From: Anastrepha obliqua
Lineage: Eukaryota > Arthropoda > Insecta > Diptera > Tephritidae
DNA: 64,000 nucleotides
Assembly: GCF_027943255.1 (NCBI RefSeq)
Contig: NC_072895.1
Span: 28,370,001-28,434,000 of the forward strand
Direction: 5' to 3'
Below, in pieces: positions 35,697 to 45,664 of this stretch. Made by a program: the position numbers and the translations under genes. The first letter of the stretch is position 1, and each line of letters begins with the position of its first letter. The notes below the pieces were generated by a model. That model searched no databases. It worked only from the letters and a program-made list of their open reading frames with translations, and had not been told where the DNA came from.

Positions 35697-36973
35697 GGAC
35701 TATGAATAAGTTCGTGCGGTTTTTCGAAATTTGAAACTTTATTGACGTAAAATGGTTACAAATTTAATATTCAAAGTATTGTCCATCGCTTGCTACTACT
35801 TTTTCCCATCTTTCTGGCAATTCACGGATTCCCTTTGTGAAAAATTCGGTCGGTTTTGCCGCAATCCACGATCGATCCATTTTTTGACTTCATCGTAATT
35901 ACGGAAGTGCTGGTCAGCCAGGCCATGTTGCATCGATCGGAAGAGATAGTAATCGGATGGCGCAAGGTCTGGACTATACGGCGGGTGGGGTAGGACATCC
36001 CATTTGAGCGTTTCTAAGTATGTTTTGACCACTTGTGCAACATGTGGCCGAGCATTGTCATGTTGCAAAATAACTTTGTCGTGTCTATCGGCGTATTGCG
36101 GCCGTTTTTCTCGCAGTGCTCGGCTCAAACGCATCAATTGTCGTCGGTAGACATCCCCCGTAATCGTTTCATTTGGTTTCAGTAGCTCATAATACACAAC
36201 ACCCAGCTGGTCCCACCAGATACACAGCATAACCTTCAGGCCATGAATATTCTGCGCCGACGTCGATGTTGAAGCATGGCCAGGGTATCCATATGTTGCC
36301 CGACGTTTTGGATTGTCGTAATGGACCCACTTTTCATCGCCAGTCACAATTCGATGCAAAAAACCCTTTCTTTTGTGCCGTTGAAGCAGTTGTTCGCATG
36401 CCATAAAACGGCGTTCAACGTCTCTTGGCTTCAATTCATACGGCACCCAATGGCCTACCTTTCGGATCATTCCCATGGCTTTTAAACGTTTGGAAATGGT
36501 TGATTGATCAACTCCCAAAGTTTTTGCAACCCCTTCTTGCGTTTGAGCCGGATCTTGATCGAGCAATTCCTCCAATTCGGTATCCATGAACTTTGGCGGC
36601 GCACCCTCGCGTTCTTCGTCTTCCAAGCCAAAATCACCACTTTTAAAGCGTGCAAACCACTTCTGGCACGTTCGCTCAGCTAGAGCATGCTCACCATAAA
36701 CTTCCACCAAGATACGATGACTTTCGGCTGCTTTTTTCTTCATATTAAAATAATGAAGAAGAGTTCCCCGCAAAAACACATTATTTGGCACGAAATTCGA
36801 CATTTTCAAGTGTGGTAAAAATATTGTTGTTTACGCTTCAAATAAAAAACTTATACTGACGTTTGTGCCTTACGACAGTAGCTCTCCAATGAATGTTTGG
36901 AAATGTGGATCGATGGAATAATAATCAAGTTACGCCATCTGTTGTAAAACCGCAAGGAACTTATTCATAGTCC
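35697..36973 (-). mobile_element. Nearly intact mariner element
   Basis: Ends GGACTATGAATAAGTTCGTG (35697) and the complement of GGACTATGAATAAGTTCCTT (ending 36973), flanked by TA at 35695-35696 and 36974-36975. 1277 bp, a full mariner length. The best preserved DNA transposon in the window. Confidence 0.93.
35764..36803 (-). pseudogene. Mariner transposase, single 1-bp deletion
   Basis: Starts MSNFVPNNVFLRGTLLHYF at 36803 with the paired helix-turn-helix (AERTCQKWFARFKSGDF). The linker WVPYEL is the family's WVPHEL with one change. All three catalytic aspartates remain: TGDEKWVHYD, QHDNARPHVA and LAPSDYYLF, giving DD34D. The frame is open from the start to about 35875, where one base is missing (KKWID then RGLRQ). 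In the other frame the expected C-terminus runs to a stop at 35764-35766. Restored length would be about 346 residues, against 345 for Mos1. Sequence type looks closest to cecropia/mauritiana mariners; subfamily not certain. Confidence 0.92.
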
Positions 36974-37041
36974 TATTATATTCTGTACATTTCCGTTTGC
37001 CAAAATGTGTACGGAAACTAGTCCTACAATCCTCCTATGGA

Positions 37042-38256
37042 GGTGCCACTCCGATGAGGGCGGTTCAATAAGTACCCATGTCTGATGACAGAGGGCGTTT
37101 CTGAGGGAATTTGGTGTTCACATCGGGTGCTGCAATCTATCATCAATCAAACGACGCCAAAACTTATTGCAGACTGATTGATAGGTTAGTTTGGATGTGT
37201 CAGCCATTCAAGCAAGACGTGCTTCGGGATTTTCGCTAAGATAAAAAATGAGCAGTTTCGTTCGGTAATTCGCTTTTTGTTTTAGGTAGGTTGGTGAAAT
37301 GGTTGAAGTGCCGGTCTGGCACTCTTCAAGTAGCACTAAAGTGCCGTTGTGATACCATTATGAGACCTCCAACAAGCATATATCTACAGCCAGCCAGAGT
37401 TGTGATATAATGGAGATGTTTGATGGGGTTTAGGTTGGCGTACTGCCCCAGACTGTTGAAGAAAGGAGCACCCAGTGAAAAGCGAGGAGATAAAAGCAAA
37501 ATTGGATGCTGTCTATGGGGACGCTTCGCCATCTATGACCACAGTTCAACGAATTTAAGCGTGGGCGAACATCCATTTTAGATGAGAATGACCAGGACGC
37601 CCGGCAAACGTGGTTACCAGGTTACCGAGGAAATCAATCGAAAAGTCCACCACATGATTCTCGCTGATCCACGAACAAAAGCGCGCGAAGTAACAGAGGC
37701 CATGGGTATGCCGACCAAAACGGTCGGCCTGATGGGTGCCGCGACTGCTCACAAGCAGCAACAAGCGGATGCCACCGTTAACTTCGAAGCAATTTAAGCG
37801 AGATCCGAAGGAGTTTTCGTGTCGATTTATCATTATTAATGAAACCTAGATTCATATTTACACACCGAAACTAAGCAATAATCAAAACAATGGATTTTTC
37901 CCGGTGAATCTGCTGCACAGAAGGCGAAGACAGTCCCCTCGGCCGAAAAGGTCAGCGAAAAAGAAGGTGTAGTTTCCCCACGATAACGCACCGGCACATT
38001 CATCCGGAGTTGTCGCCACCAAAGTGCATGAATTGCATTATGAATTGCTGCCACACCTTCCATATTTACCTGGGAGCCAGCGACTTTTTCTCGTTCCCTA
38101 ACATGAAGAAATGATTGGCGGGAAAAAAATTTAGTTCGAACGAGGAAATCATCGCTGAGACACCGGCGTATTTTGGGGAATTCGACAGATTCTATTTTTT
38201 GGAACTGTTAAAAAAGTTGCCGGAGCGTTGGGAGAAGTGTATCTTTCAAAAGGGAC
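37042..38256 (+). pseudogene. Irritans-type mariner relic
   Basis: Heavily broken. Pieces include SEEIKAKLDAVYGDASPSMT (near 37478), FKRGRTSILDEN (near 37556), a region matching VDETWIHYYTPE (near 37840), FPNMKKLAGKKFSSNEEIIA (38100-38155, with a stop) and LLKKLPERWEKCI (near 38210). A repeat-like insertion of about 180 bp occupies 37283-37470. The third catalytic region reads 'SDFFSFPN'. The left end, GGCGGTTCAATAAGTACCC near 37060, looks like a terminal repeat. The right end is cut by the next element. Confidence 0.75.
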
Positions 38257-38258
38257 TA

Positions 38259-39575
38259 CAGGGTCCGGCACTCGAAATGTAACCAACTTCAGACCGCTCG
38301 TGCAGCTGATGCACGGGCATCAGGGGTCTCTTAGTTGCCTAAATGACAGTCCAGAGTATTGCTTACAAGCGCCCGCAAGCATTTTGCCGACAGTAAACGC
38401 AAAAAAAGAAAATTAGTAATGGATTTCAAGCGTAATAGTATGGACTGCAATATAGTAGGCTGAAAAATCACAACCAGCGGTTGTTCGTGAGTTCGAGCGC
38501 CTTAAAGTAATGAAGTTTTTGTTTATCGCACCATTACTCGTTATAATGCAACTGGGAGCATCGCGAAACGTGATTGAGGTGGCCATCAAAAGACTTCAAC
38601 GACACGTGAAATGGTTCACAAAGTGAAGAAGCGGCTTGAGCGAAATCTCCGACGAAGTGCCAATCAAATGGCGAAAGAACTGAAAACATCTGACCGTAGC
38701 AACCGCTGCATACTAAAAAATGATCTCAAAGTCAAGCTTTATAAGAGCCAAAAGGAGCATGATCTCACATCAAAGCAGCAAGAAGTCAAACTTAAGAGAG
38801 CGAAGAAGTTGCTTCGCTTGGCCGAAAGCGTTCAACTTCCGAACATTGTGTTTTCTGATGAAAAAAGTTTTCAAATTGAGCAACTCGTAAACCCCCAAAA
38901 CGATAGGGTTTATTTGATCGATCGTTCATACGAGAATTTGAGTCATCAATTGGCAATCAGGAGGCAGCATCCGCTACACGTAATGGCTTGGGCCGCGGTA
39001 ACCACAGATGGGCGCTCTCCAATCGTTTTCATCGAGCCTGGCGTCAAGGTAAATACGAAATATTATCGGGAAAGTGTTCTGGAGGTTGCTCTGAAGCCGT
39101 GGGCAGACAAAGATTTCCGTGGCAAACCATGGACGTTTCAACAGGACTCGACACCGTCTCACAAAAGCTCGAGTGGACCAAGAATGGCTAAAAAACAACG
39201 TTCCAAACTTTATAACGCTCACACAATGGCTCTCAAATTCACCAGAAGCGAATTCGATGGTTTTTTCTCGTTAGGCCTTATTGGAGAGTAAAGTCCGAAC
39301 TAAAAGATTCACCAGTTTCGAGGCGCTGAAAAAAGTCATTGTCCGCGAGTGGGCTAAAATACCTGCAAGTCACATTCGGGCAGTTTGCGATTCGTTTCTG
39401 AACCGTCTCAAGGCCATAGTCAAGGCAAAAGGTCGTCATATCGAGCACAAGTGAAGTGATTCTGGATTTTGTATTATTTCCATATATTTTTTACTTTTTA
39501 CAATTGAATAAAAGTAATTTTCCAAACTAAATTGATGGCCTTTTTAATTGGTTACACTTCGAGTGCCGGACGCTG
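38259..39575 (+). mobile_element. DD37D (maT-like) Tc1/mariner element
   Basis: Inverted ends CAGGGTCCGGCACTCGAAAT (38259) and the complement of CAGCGTCCGGCACTCGAAGT (ending 39575), flanked by TA at 38257-38258 and 39576-39577. It inserted into, or right at the end of, the irritans-type relic. 1317 bp. Confidence 0.9.
38611..39454 (+). pseudogene. maT-like transposase with mutated catalytic residue
   Basis: The open frame begins at 38611 after damaged N-terminal sequence. It contains VKKRLERNLRRSANQMAKEL (DNA-binding), NIVFSDEKSFQIE with the first Asp, and QQDSTPSHK with the second. A frameshift near 39165 moves to a frame with SNSPEANSMVFSR. The third aspartate should be the V of SMVF, 37 residues after the second, so the DD37D triad is lost. 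A premature stop follows. The C-terminus (REWAKIPASHIRAVCDSFL) reaches a stop at 39454. Confidence 0.85.
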
Positions 39576-39649
39576 TATGTAGAAAAATATTTTTTTTTTA
39601 AATGGTGCGTTCGTTTCTAATACGGGTACTTATTGAAGCCCCCTCGTAA

Positions 39650-39865
39650 ACGAAAAATGTATGGGTGCTACCTTCCTACAAGATCAGGCAGGTTCTGCTG
39701 TGATGAAGAGGAGTCTATGGAACACTTAATCACTAACTGTGACGCATTAGGCCACAGGAGATACTGAATCCTGGGCTCGTACCTACTAGAGGAGGAAGAC
39801 CTACAATTTCTCGCTCCTAAGGAGCTGGTGCGACTCCTCGGTATACTAAATAATTATAATTAAGT
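39650..39865 (+). pseudogene. LINE C-terminal knuckle and 3' end
   Basis: The frame reads RFCCDEEESMEHLITNCDAL (a C-x-C...H...C knuckle), a stop, then LGSYLLEEEDLQFLAPKELV and a stop at about 39860. This is the last part of a non-LTR retrotransposon ORF2. It runs straight towards the hexanucleotide array. Confidence 0.75.
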
Positions 39866-39926
39866 AATTAGGGTGCACAATGGATTAATCTGGTCGCAGT
39901 GCGTAAAGGCCTTAGCCTAACTCGTA

Positions 39927-40150
39927 CAACCACTACCATTACAATTACCATTACCATTACCATTACCATTACCATTACCGTAACCATTACCATAACCATT
40001 ACATTAACCATTACCATTACCATTGCCATTACCATTACCATTACCATTACCATTACTATTACCATTGCCATTACCATTACCATTGCCATTACCATTACCA
40101 TTACAATTACCATTACAATTACCATTGTCATTACCATTCCCATTACATTC
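39927..40150. repeat. (CCATTA)n hexanucleotide array
   Basis: About 35 imperfect tandem units of CCATTA with variants (CCGTAA, CCATAA, CAATTA, CCATTG). The overlapping frames of Thr-Ile or Met-Val repeats are artefacts of the repeat. Confidence 0.95.
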
Positions 40151-40515
40151 ATTTAAATATCCACTATAAAATAAAAGCCTCTCTGCGTTCGTTTTTGTTC
40201 GGTGCAAAATAATTATAATTTATAATACTTAGAATTTAATTTTTGAGAATTTCATAAATAAGTTATTTTTACAATTCGATATGAGCGAATTAAATGCTTA
40301 CCTCTACGTACATACATACATATAAATACATGAAAAATAGCTTTATGCTGCATCTGTCGCTGAAATACACCAGCGAGTAGAATTCATATCTTACAAGAAA
40401 GCAAAAAAAGTAATAAATAAGCCAATTCAGCCACTTCAGCACATCAACTCTATTCTAACACTTAACGGTAACATTTTTTTGTTTACTAAATTCAGCTTAC
40501 AAACACAAATCGTAT
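40151..40515. other. Wnt2 3' flank
   Basis: AT-rich DNA between the hexanucleotide array and the Wnt2 stop. It probably contains the 3' UTR. No element was recognised. Confidence 0.5.
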
Positions 40516-40810
40516 TTATTTACAAGTGAACTCTTCGTAGTTCTCCTCACACACCTCGCACTGCACCTGGCAGCACCACCTGAACTGGCAACGGCACTGC
40601 GTCGTGCGTCGTATCTGATGCGTATTGTAGCCACGCCCACAGCACAGTAGATCACAGCTTTGAGGTCCATGCAAGGTACGATTGCAAAGGCGTCCCATGG
40701 TGCCGAGTGTGCCCAGTTGCACATTGCGTTCGCAATAGTTCGGCGACGCTTGAAGATAAACGAGCTCCATGCGTTTCGGTATATGGACATGCTTGCCGAA
40801 ACGATTCTTC
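40516..40810 (-). CDS. Wnt2: Wnt2 exon 5 (terminal)
   Basis: Acceptor ttttgcag precedes 40810. Encodes the cysteine-rich C-terminal domain: [52 protein letters not shown] and the final YEEFTCK. The C-terminal FTCK ending is as in fly Wnt2. A possible ATTAAA polyadenylation signal on the minus strand lies at 40235-40240. Confidence 0.9.
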
Positions 40811-41881
40811 CTGCAAAAGCGCATACGATAAGTTTCGATAGAGTCACATGCAATGTGCCAAATGATCAATGGCCGTACACCCACATGCCACCTAGACTTA
40901 CTTGCTTAATACTAGTTTCAGTCCATGTTTGCCTTTGATGGCTTGCACGAGTTTGGCTTTGTTGTATTTCCGCATTAGCACTTCACCGATCTGGCGAAAC
41001 GGTGGCAGACTCTTCCAACACGTCTTCATCACACACGAACCGCTTACCCCGTGGCATTTGCAGTCCGTCTTCAGCAGATTCTTAACTAACTGCGGGAAGT
41101 AATAGTTGATAAATTGCATGCAGAGAAGAGTCACATAGGTCCACTACAGATATTTATTTACTACATATACATACATACATATCCACATACATACATGTAT
41201 GTGTGTGGGTATGTGCTTACCTTACGGCCTGCGCGATTATTATGCAGATTCATCAGGCTGCGCGCATCGCCTTCGATTTCGCGTGCATCGAGGAATTTGC
41301 GTGCGAACTTCATGCCGAAATCGATGTCGGCCGAACAACCGCCCCACTTCCAAGGTTGCGTGCTCGATTGCAGGCCGCCAACGTCAAAGTCGGAGTTCGC
41401 GCGTCGCATGCTGGTGGGCTTGTGGCGCATATCGCAGCCGCAGAGTGAAATGTTGCCACGCGCGCATGCCGCTGTCACAGAGTGTGCGGCCCCGGCGCTG
41501 GCGATGGCATAGGTGAAGGCCGCCTCGCGAGAGCCTAAAAACAGATATGGCATTTTAGATTTAAATTTTCCATTTCCCGTATATTCAATATGTGAGTGTG
41601 TGTGTGTGTGTCGTTACTGTGCACATGCCAAAGAAAGCAAGTGCAGTATCTAGAAGAGCTTACCGACAAACATGACGTGCGCGAAGACACCTTCCTGCCA
41701 GACCTGTGAGCAGTTCCAGCGATGGCCGCGAAACTGATGCTGACACTCGTAGGCGCCCAACTGATGACCCTCACCCAGCGCGATCAGCGCGTCCGGCGAT
41801 TCGCTGCACAGCTGACGTTGTTGTGGCGTTAGGCCTGGTATGCGGGCACAGAGTATGGATGACGTAAAGCTGGATGCTAAT
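40516..41881 (-). CDS. Wnt2: Wnt2 (partial: coding exons 2-5)
   Basis: Secreted Wnt signalling protein, the fly counterpart of vertebrate Wnt7, acting through Frizzled receptors. In Drosophila it is used in testis sheath and muscle attachment development. Four exons join with consistent phase: 41664-41881, 41221-41534, 40902-41089, 40516-40810. Introns of 129, 131 and 91 bp have GT-AG ends. They encode 337 residues plus stop, against about 352 for the Drosophila protein, so only a short first exon with the signal peptide is missing. It should lie upstream (higher coordinates), but I could not find it. The stop (TAA) is at 40516-40518. The exons are uninterrupted, unlike all the other coding sequence here, so the gene is probably functional. 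The Wnt2 assignment rests on [15 protein letters not shown] and [16 protein letters not shown]. Confidence 0.9.
40902..41089 (-). CDS. Wnt2: Wnt2 exon 4
   Basis: Acceptor cccgcag precedes 41089. The donor gtaagt follows 40902. Carries [19 protein letters not shown]. The serine in HGVSGSC is the conserved palmitoleoylated residue that Porcupine modifies and Frizzled binds. It is followed by [15 protein letters not shown]. Ends two bases into a codon. Confidence 0.88.
41221..41534 (-). CDS. Wnt2: Wnt2 exon 3
   Basis: Acceptor tttttag precedes 41534. The donor gtaagc follows 41221 and ends on a codon boundary. Contains [19 protein letters not shown], a glycosylation site in [11 protein letters not shown], and [13 protein letters not shown] with [12 protein letters not shown], all Wnt hallmarks. 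A region of about ten extra or variable residues follows [10 protein letters not shown]. Confidence 0.88.
41664..41881 (-). CDS. Wnt2: Wnt2 exon 2
   Basis: Splice acceptor ctgttag precedes 41881. The donor after 41664 is gtaagc. The exon starts with the last base of a codon. It carries [29 protein letters not shown] and [11 protein letters not shown], the last with a predicted N-glycosylation site (NCS) conserved in many Wnts. Confidence 0.88.
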
Positions 41882-42220
41882 CTAACAGAAAAAAATGAAA
41901 ACAAGTTTGAGCTTTGAAATGTGTTTAGTTACTTAGTTGAAGGAATAACTTGGATGCGAAATGTTTAAGCGTTTGCGTGTTAGAGTAAATAATGAGAATA
42001 TTGCATAGTGTCGGAGAGCGAAGGAGAGAACAAATAATTACGAAGCTACTGCTTTGCTACAAAGAGTTTTTTACAAGACGCGTCTTGATGTGGTTTGAAA
42101 TAAAAAATTATAAAAATTTAGATTCTTTCAGGTTTCACTATTTTTATTCAAAATACGGCTCTCAATAATTATAAGTGAAACATGACACCATTTAAATATC
42201 CCTCATGAACACTGCAGGTA

Positions 42221-43130
42221 TTGGGTTGGGGAATAAGTTCATAGCGTTTTTATATTTTCCTTTATTTTACAAGGATTTCTTTGCTACTTGCTATTCATTC
42301 GATAGAACTCTTCCTGCTCTACAAAACTATGTTAATTGTATTTTTGAGTCATTGAATATTTTACAAGTTTTGAGGCTTAGAAATGGAGTACCCAGGAGGC
42401 AAAAATCAACATTTTTGGCACCTGCTCTTCTTTGCTTATCATCGAGGTCAAAAAGCTGCCCAAGCATTTGTATGGAGAAGGTGTCATCGATGAGTCTACA
42501 GCACGGATGTGGCTTACAAAGTTCAAAAATGCCGACTTTGACGGCGATGACATGTCCCGCTGTCGAAGGTCTTCTGAATGCGAGGAAGAACCTCTCAAAT
42601 CACTTTTGAAGGAGCGGAAGAACGATTGCCAAGCCAGTCATGAATTGGCGAAAAAAATTAGCTGCAATCTTAAAACAATTCTGATTCACCTTCATTCAAT
42701 GGGATTTACCGAAAAATTGGGAGCCTGGGTGCCTCACGAGCTCAACGAAAAAAACAAAGCAAGTCGCCTTCAAACTACTTCTCAGCATCTCGTCTGCCAT
42801 CAAGCAACACGCGGTCATAAGCACCACCATTTGTACCGAATCGAGGAGTGGGTGGCTCCAGGATATGCGCCATAGCCGAGAGTCAACTCTGATCTTCATC
42901 CGAAGAAGGTCATGATATGTGTGTTGGTGGGATTGGGAGGGCACTATGCACTGGGAAATGCTCGAAAAGCATGCCACGGTCAACAAGGAGCTCTACATTG
43001 TCCAGCTACACTGCTTTTCGACTGAAAAAACCTGATCGACATGGTCAAACCATACTCCTTCACGGCAACGCCTGACCCCATGTTGCAGAAGTCGTCAAAG
43101 CCGCACTCCAAGAGTTACTTGCAGTGCGGT
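42221..43130 (+). pseudogene. Mariner relic, 3' truncated
   Basis: Left end TTGGGTTGGGGAATAAGTTC after a TA at 42219-42220. Damaged transposase: FFAYHRGQKAAQ (42430), YGEGVIDESTARMWLTKFKN (42472), SLLKERKNDCQASHELAKK, then EKLGAWVPHELNEKNKA (42715) with the WVPHEL linker. A deletion after HHLYRI is followed by MICV(W)W and LLFD-like pieces. The end with the catalytic APSD is missing where an R1-type LINE begins. The first TGDE motif is gone. Confidence 0.8.
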
Positions 43131-44456
43131 GAGACTCAGAGATATAGGAGGCAATAAAGTATTTAGGCGGAATGATTGATGCACGGCTCTGCTTTAAGCA
43201 ACATTTAGCAACTGTGGGTTCCAAAGTAGCGGCAGTCAACGGTGCTCTTACAAGAATTCTTCCAAACATAGGCGGACCGCAGGGCACCAGAAGGCACCTC
43301 CTGGCAAGTGTGGTGGATTCAGTCATCTTATATGCTGCTCCTATATGGGCAGGAGCTAAGCCATCGAATGTTAGACCAGTAGCTCAAGTGCACCGGCGAA
43401 ATGCACTAAGAGTCGCGATGGCATACAGGACCCTATCAGACGACGCGGTTGCGTCATCGCTGGAAATCTCCCAATAGATATACTTGTGCAGGAAATGGGA
43501 CAACTTTATGACAGACAAGGAGTAAAGCCGACAACTGAAGCGAAAGCTGCAGAACGTCTGCATTCGTTAGAAAAATGGCAAAGCCGATGGGACTCGTTTG
43601 TTAACGGACGTTGAACCTATAGACTTATCCTCAAAATTAGCCAATGGGTGACCAGAAGGCTTGGTGACGTGGATTCCTATTTAACCCAAATATTGAGCGG
43701 CCACGGATATTTCTTGGAGTACCTCCATCGTTTTCACATGGAGGACACTTCGTTCTGTCCAAGCTGCAACAATGCAATAGAAAGCGCGGGTCACGTGTTC
43801 TTTTACTGTCATCGTTTCAACGTAGAACGCCGAACGCTTGAGTTAGTCTTGGGCGAACCGCTGAGCCCAGAGAGCTTAATCAACAGCATGTGTGCATCAC
43901 ATGACTATTGGAACGCAGTAAAAAGTTTTGTAAAGAGGATAATGCTACACCTGCAACGCGTGGAGTGGCAGCGTAAAACGCAGAGAAAAACAAATCAGCC
44001 CTCGATAGGAGGTGGACTGTCTACGAACGGACGACAAATAACAGACGGTCGAGTCATGTGCTCACGACGGCAAAAGACGGTATAATATTACCGCAACATC
44101 TTCTTTGCTGCAGATGCAAAAGAAACCTCGATAGCGTATAACATACATACGCCCATGTGAGAGGAACCTGAGAGCATGCCACACATACCACTGGTATGAC
44201 GGCACTGGGACACTAGAAGACGAGCCTATAGCATGAAGGTGGCTACAAATATGGTGGACCCAGACGTGGGTGAATAGTATTGGTCTGTTTAATGGACACC
44301 GTTCTGGGCCTTCCCGAAGTAATGCAAGGTAGTTCCGGGAAGGGAGTCTCCCCAGAAGAGGAGATTGTTTTAGTGACTACATCATTCGACGCAGTTGACG
44401 ACGGTCGCTGTAAGTGCGAAGGCATTTTAAACCCACTACAATAAAAATAAAAGAGA
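43131..44456 (+). pseudogene. R1-type LINE 3' portion with tail
   Basis: RT C-terminus with YLGGMIDARLCFKQHLATVG, RILPNIGGPQGTRRHLLASV and LYAAPIWAGAKPSNVRPV (43155-43480). A frameshifted middle follows, then the C-terminal frame at 43648-44085 with FCPSCNNAIESAGHVFFYCH. A 3' UTR-like region ends with AATAAAAATAAAAG near 44456. R1-clade similarity; related to the copy at 56.2-60.4 kb. No RNase H. Confidence 0.8.
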
Positions 44457-45436
44457 TATAGGAAGCTGAACAACAATATCGTACGGTCAAAAACAAATCA
44501 GACTACACAGTCCCCGACCTTAACTTCAAGAATGACTTTACGGTACGTTTTCCACTAGGAACCGAATGGAGGAAAGGAAGAGTGATTAGTACCTACATTC
44601 GACATTGGAATCTACATTGATGGTTCTAAGATGAACTGTGGTGTTGGGACTGGCCTCTGTTTGGAGCGACTCAACATATCCCAGTCAGACCTACTTACTG
44701 ACTATGCCGGCGTGTTCCAGGCAGAACTACTAGCAATCAGAGAAGCATACAAATCACTAAAATACTACAAAGAAATTGATGCAAGAGTAGCTATATTTTC
44801 AGGAAGTCAAGCAGCTATAAAGGTCTTAGATTCCAATTCTATGCCATTGAAGTCAGTTTTACAGTGCAGAAAGGAACTAGAGCTGCTTGGTCATCGGCTT
44901 CAAATTACTCTGATTTGGTTTCCCGGTCGTAAGAATATAGAGGGTAATGAGATAGCAAATGAGCTAGCAAGAAAAGGCTGGGCACTAGACATTACAGAGG
45001 CGGTGTCGTTCGCTACTCCTTTTAACACAATAAAACAAACCATTGCTTCGCACTACTATGCTTTGAAGGTTCAAGAAAATAAATTCGTGTATTACTACAA
45101 GGAAAACATGGCCGTCGTACAACACCCAGAAGACGAAGAACGAGCATGTATAACTTTAACCCTTATAGGTCACTGGAAAGTAGAGGATCACTCAGCCAGT
45201 CTTAATTTGTTTTTCAATCCCATCTGCAGAAGCTGTCAAGCGGAGGGTGTGAAAGAAAGTCTCTTCCACTATTTATGTGAATGTCCAGGTCTAGCTAGAG
45301 CAAGACTTTGCTCCTTCGGCAAGTCCTTCTTACAGCTAATTAATGAAACCTCAGGCATAGAGATAAAGAATTTGCTGCTATACTTGGGTCTCACAAAATG
45401 GATCTGACTTAAAATAAAAAACAAAAAAAAAAACAC
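44457..45436 (+). mobile_element. LINE 3' end with RNase H and poly(A) tail
   Basis: Begins near 44457, directly after the tail of the preceding LINE, and ends in an A-rich tail (45410-45436). The long frame 44631-45407 lies inside. Strongly 5' truncated, typical of LINE insertions. Confidence 0.7.
44631..45407 (+). pseudogene. LINE RNase H and C-terminal domain
   Basis: A 258-residue open frame that continues upstream as GIYIDGSKMNCGVG. RNase H motifs: IDGSK (first Asp), FQAELLAI (Glu), then IFSGSQAAIKVL where the expected SDSQAA has lost its Asp, and GNEIANELARKG. The cysteine knuckle ICRSCQAEGVKESLFHYLCE (from 45228) is intact. No stops, so a relatively young truncated copy, but the catalytic Asp-to-Gly change argues against activity. 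Confidence 0.82.
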
Positions 45437-45664
45437 AAGACATCATCACACGGGAACAGTAGACAGTGAGGCCGCTAGAGCAGCGTAACGGAACTTTAAA
45501 AAAGAAAAGTGTATTTTTTTTTATCGAAATTTATACCAGGCGATACAAAATGTATGGACTAAAAATGTTTTAGATAGGTTTTTTTCAATAACTACAGTTG
45601 TTTAGACGTGACAACTGCTTAAAATTGCTATTTCTGCTTTGTTTGAGACTCCCATTAAAAACGA

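Noticed and set aside
39868..40207. Open frames of Met-Val or Thr-Ile repeats
   Set aside because: They are translations of the CCATTA array.
40497..41554. Plus- and minus-strand open frames overlapping the Wnt2 exons
   Set aside because: They run across introns or lie opposite Wnt2 codons, with no homology. The GT-AG exon model explains all the conserved sequence.
44631..45407. A functional host RNase H gene
   Set aside because: Has a LINE-type C-terminal knuckle, an A-rich tail and a lost catalytic Asp, so it is a truncated retrotransposon.
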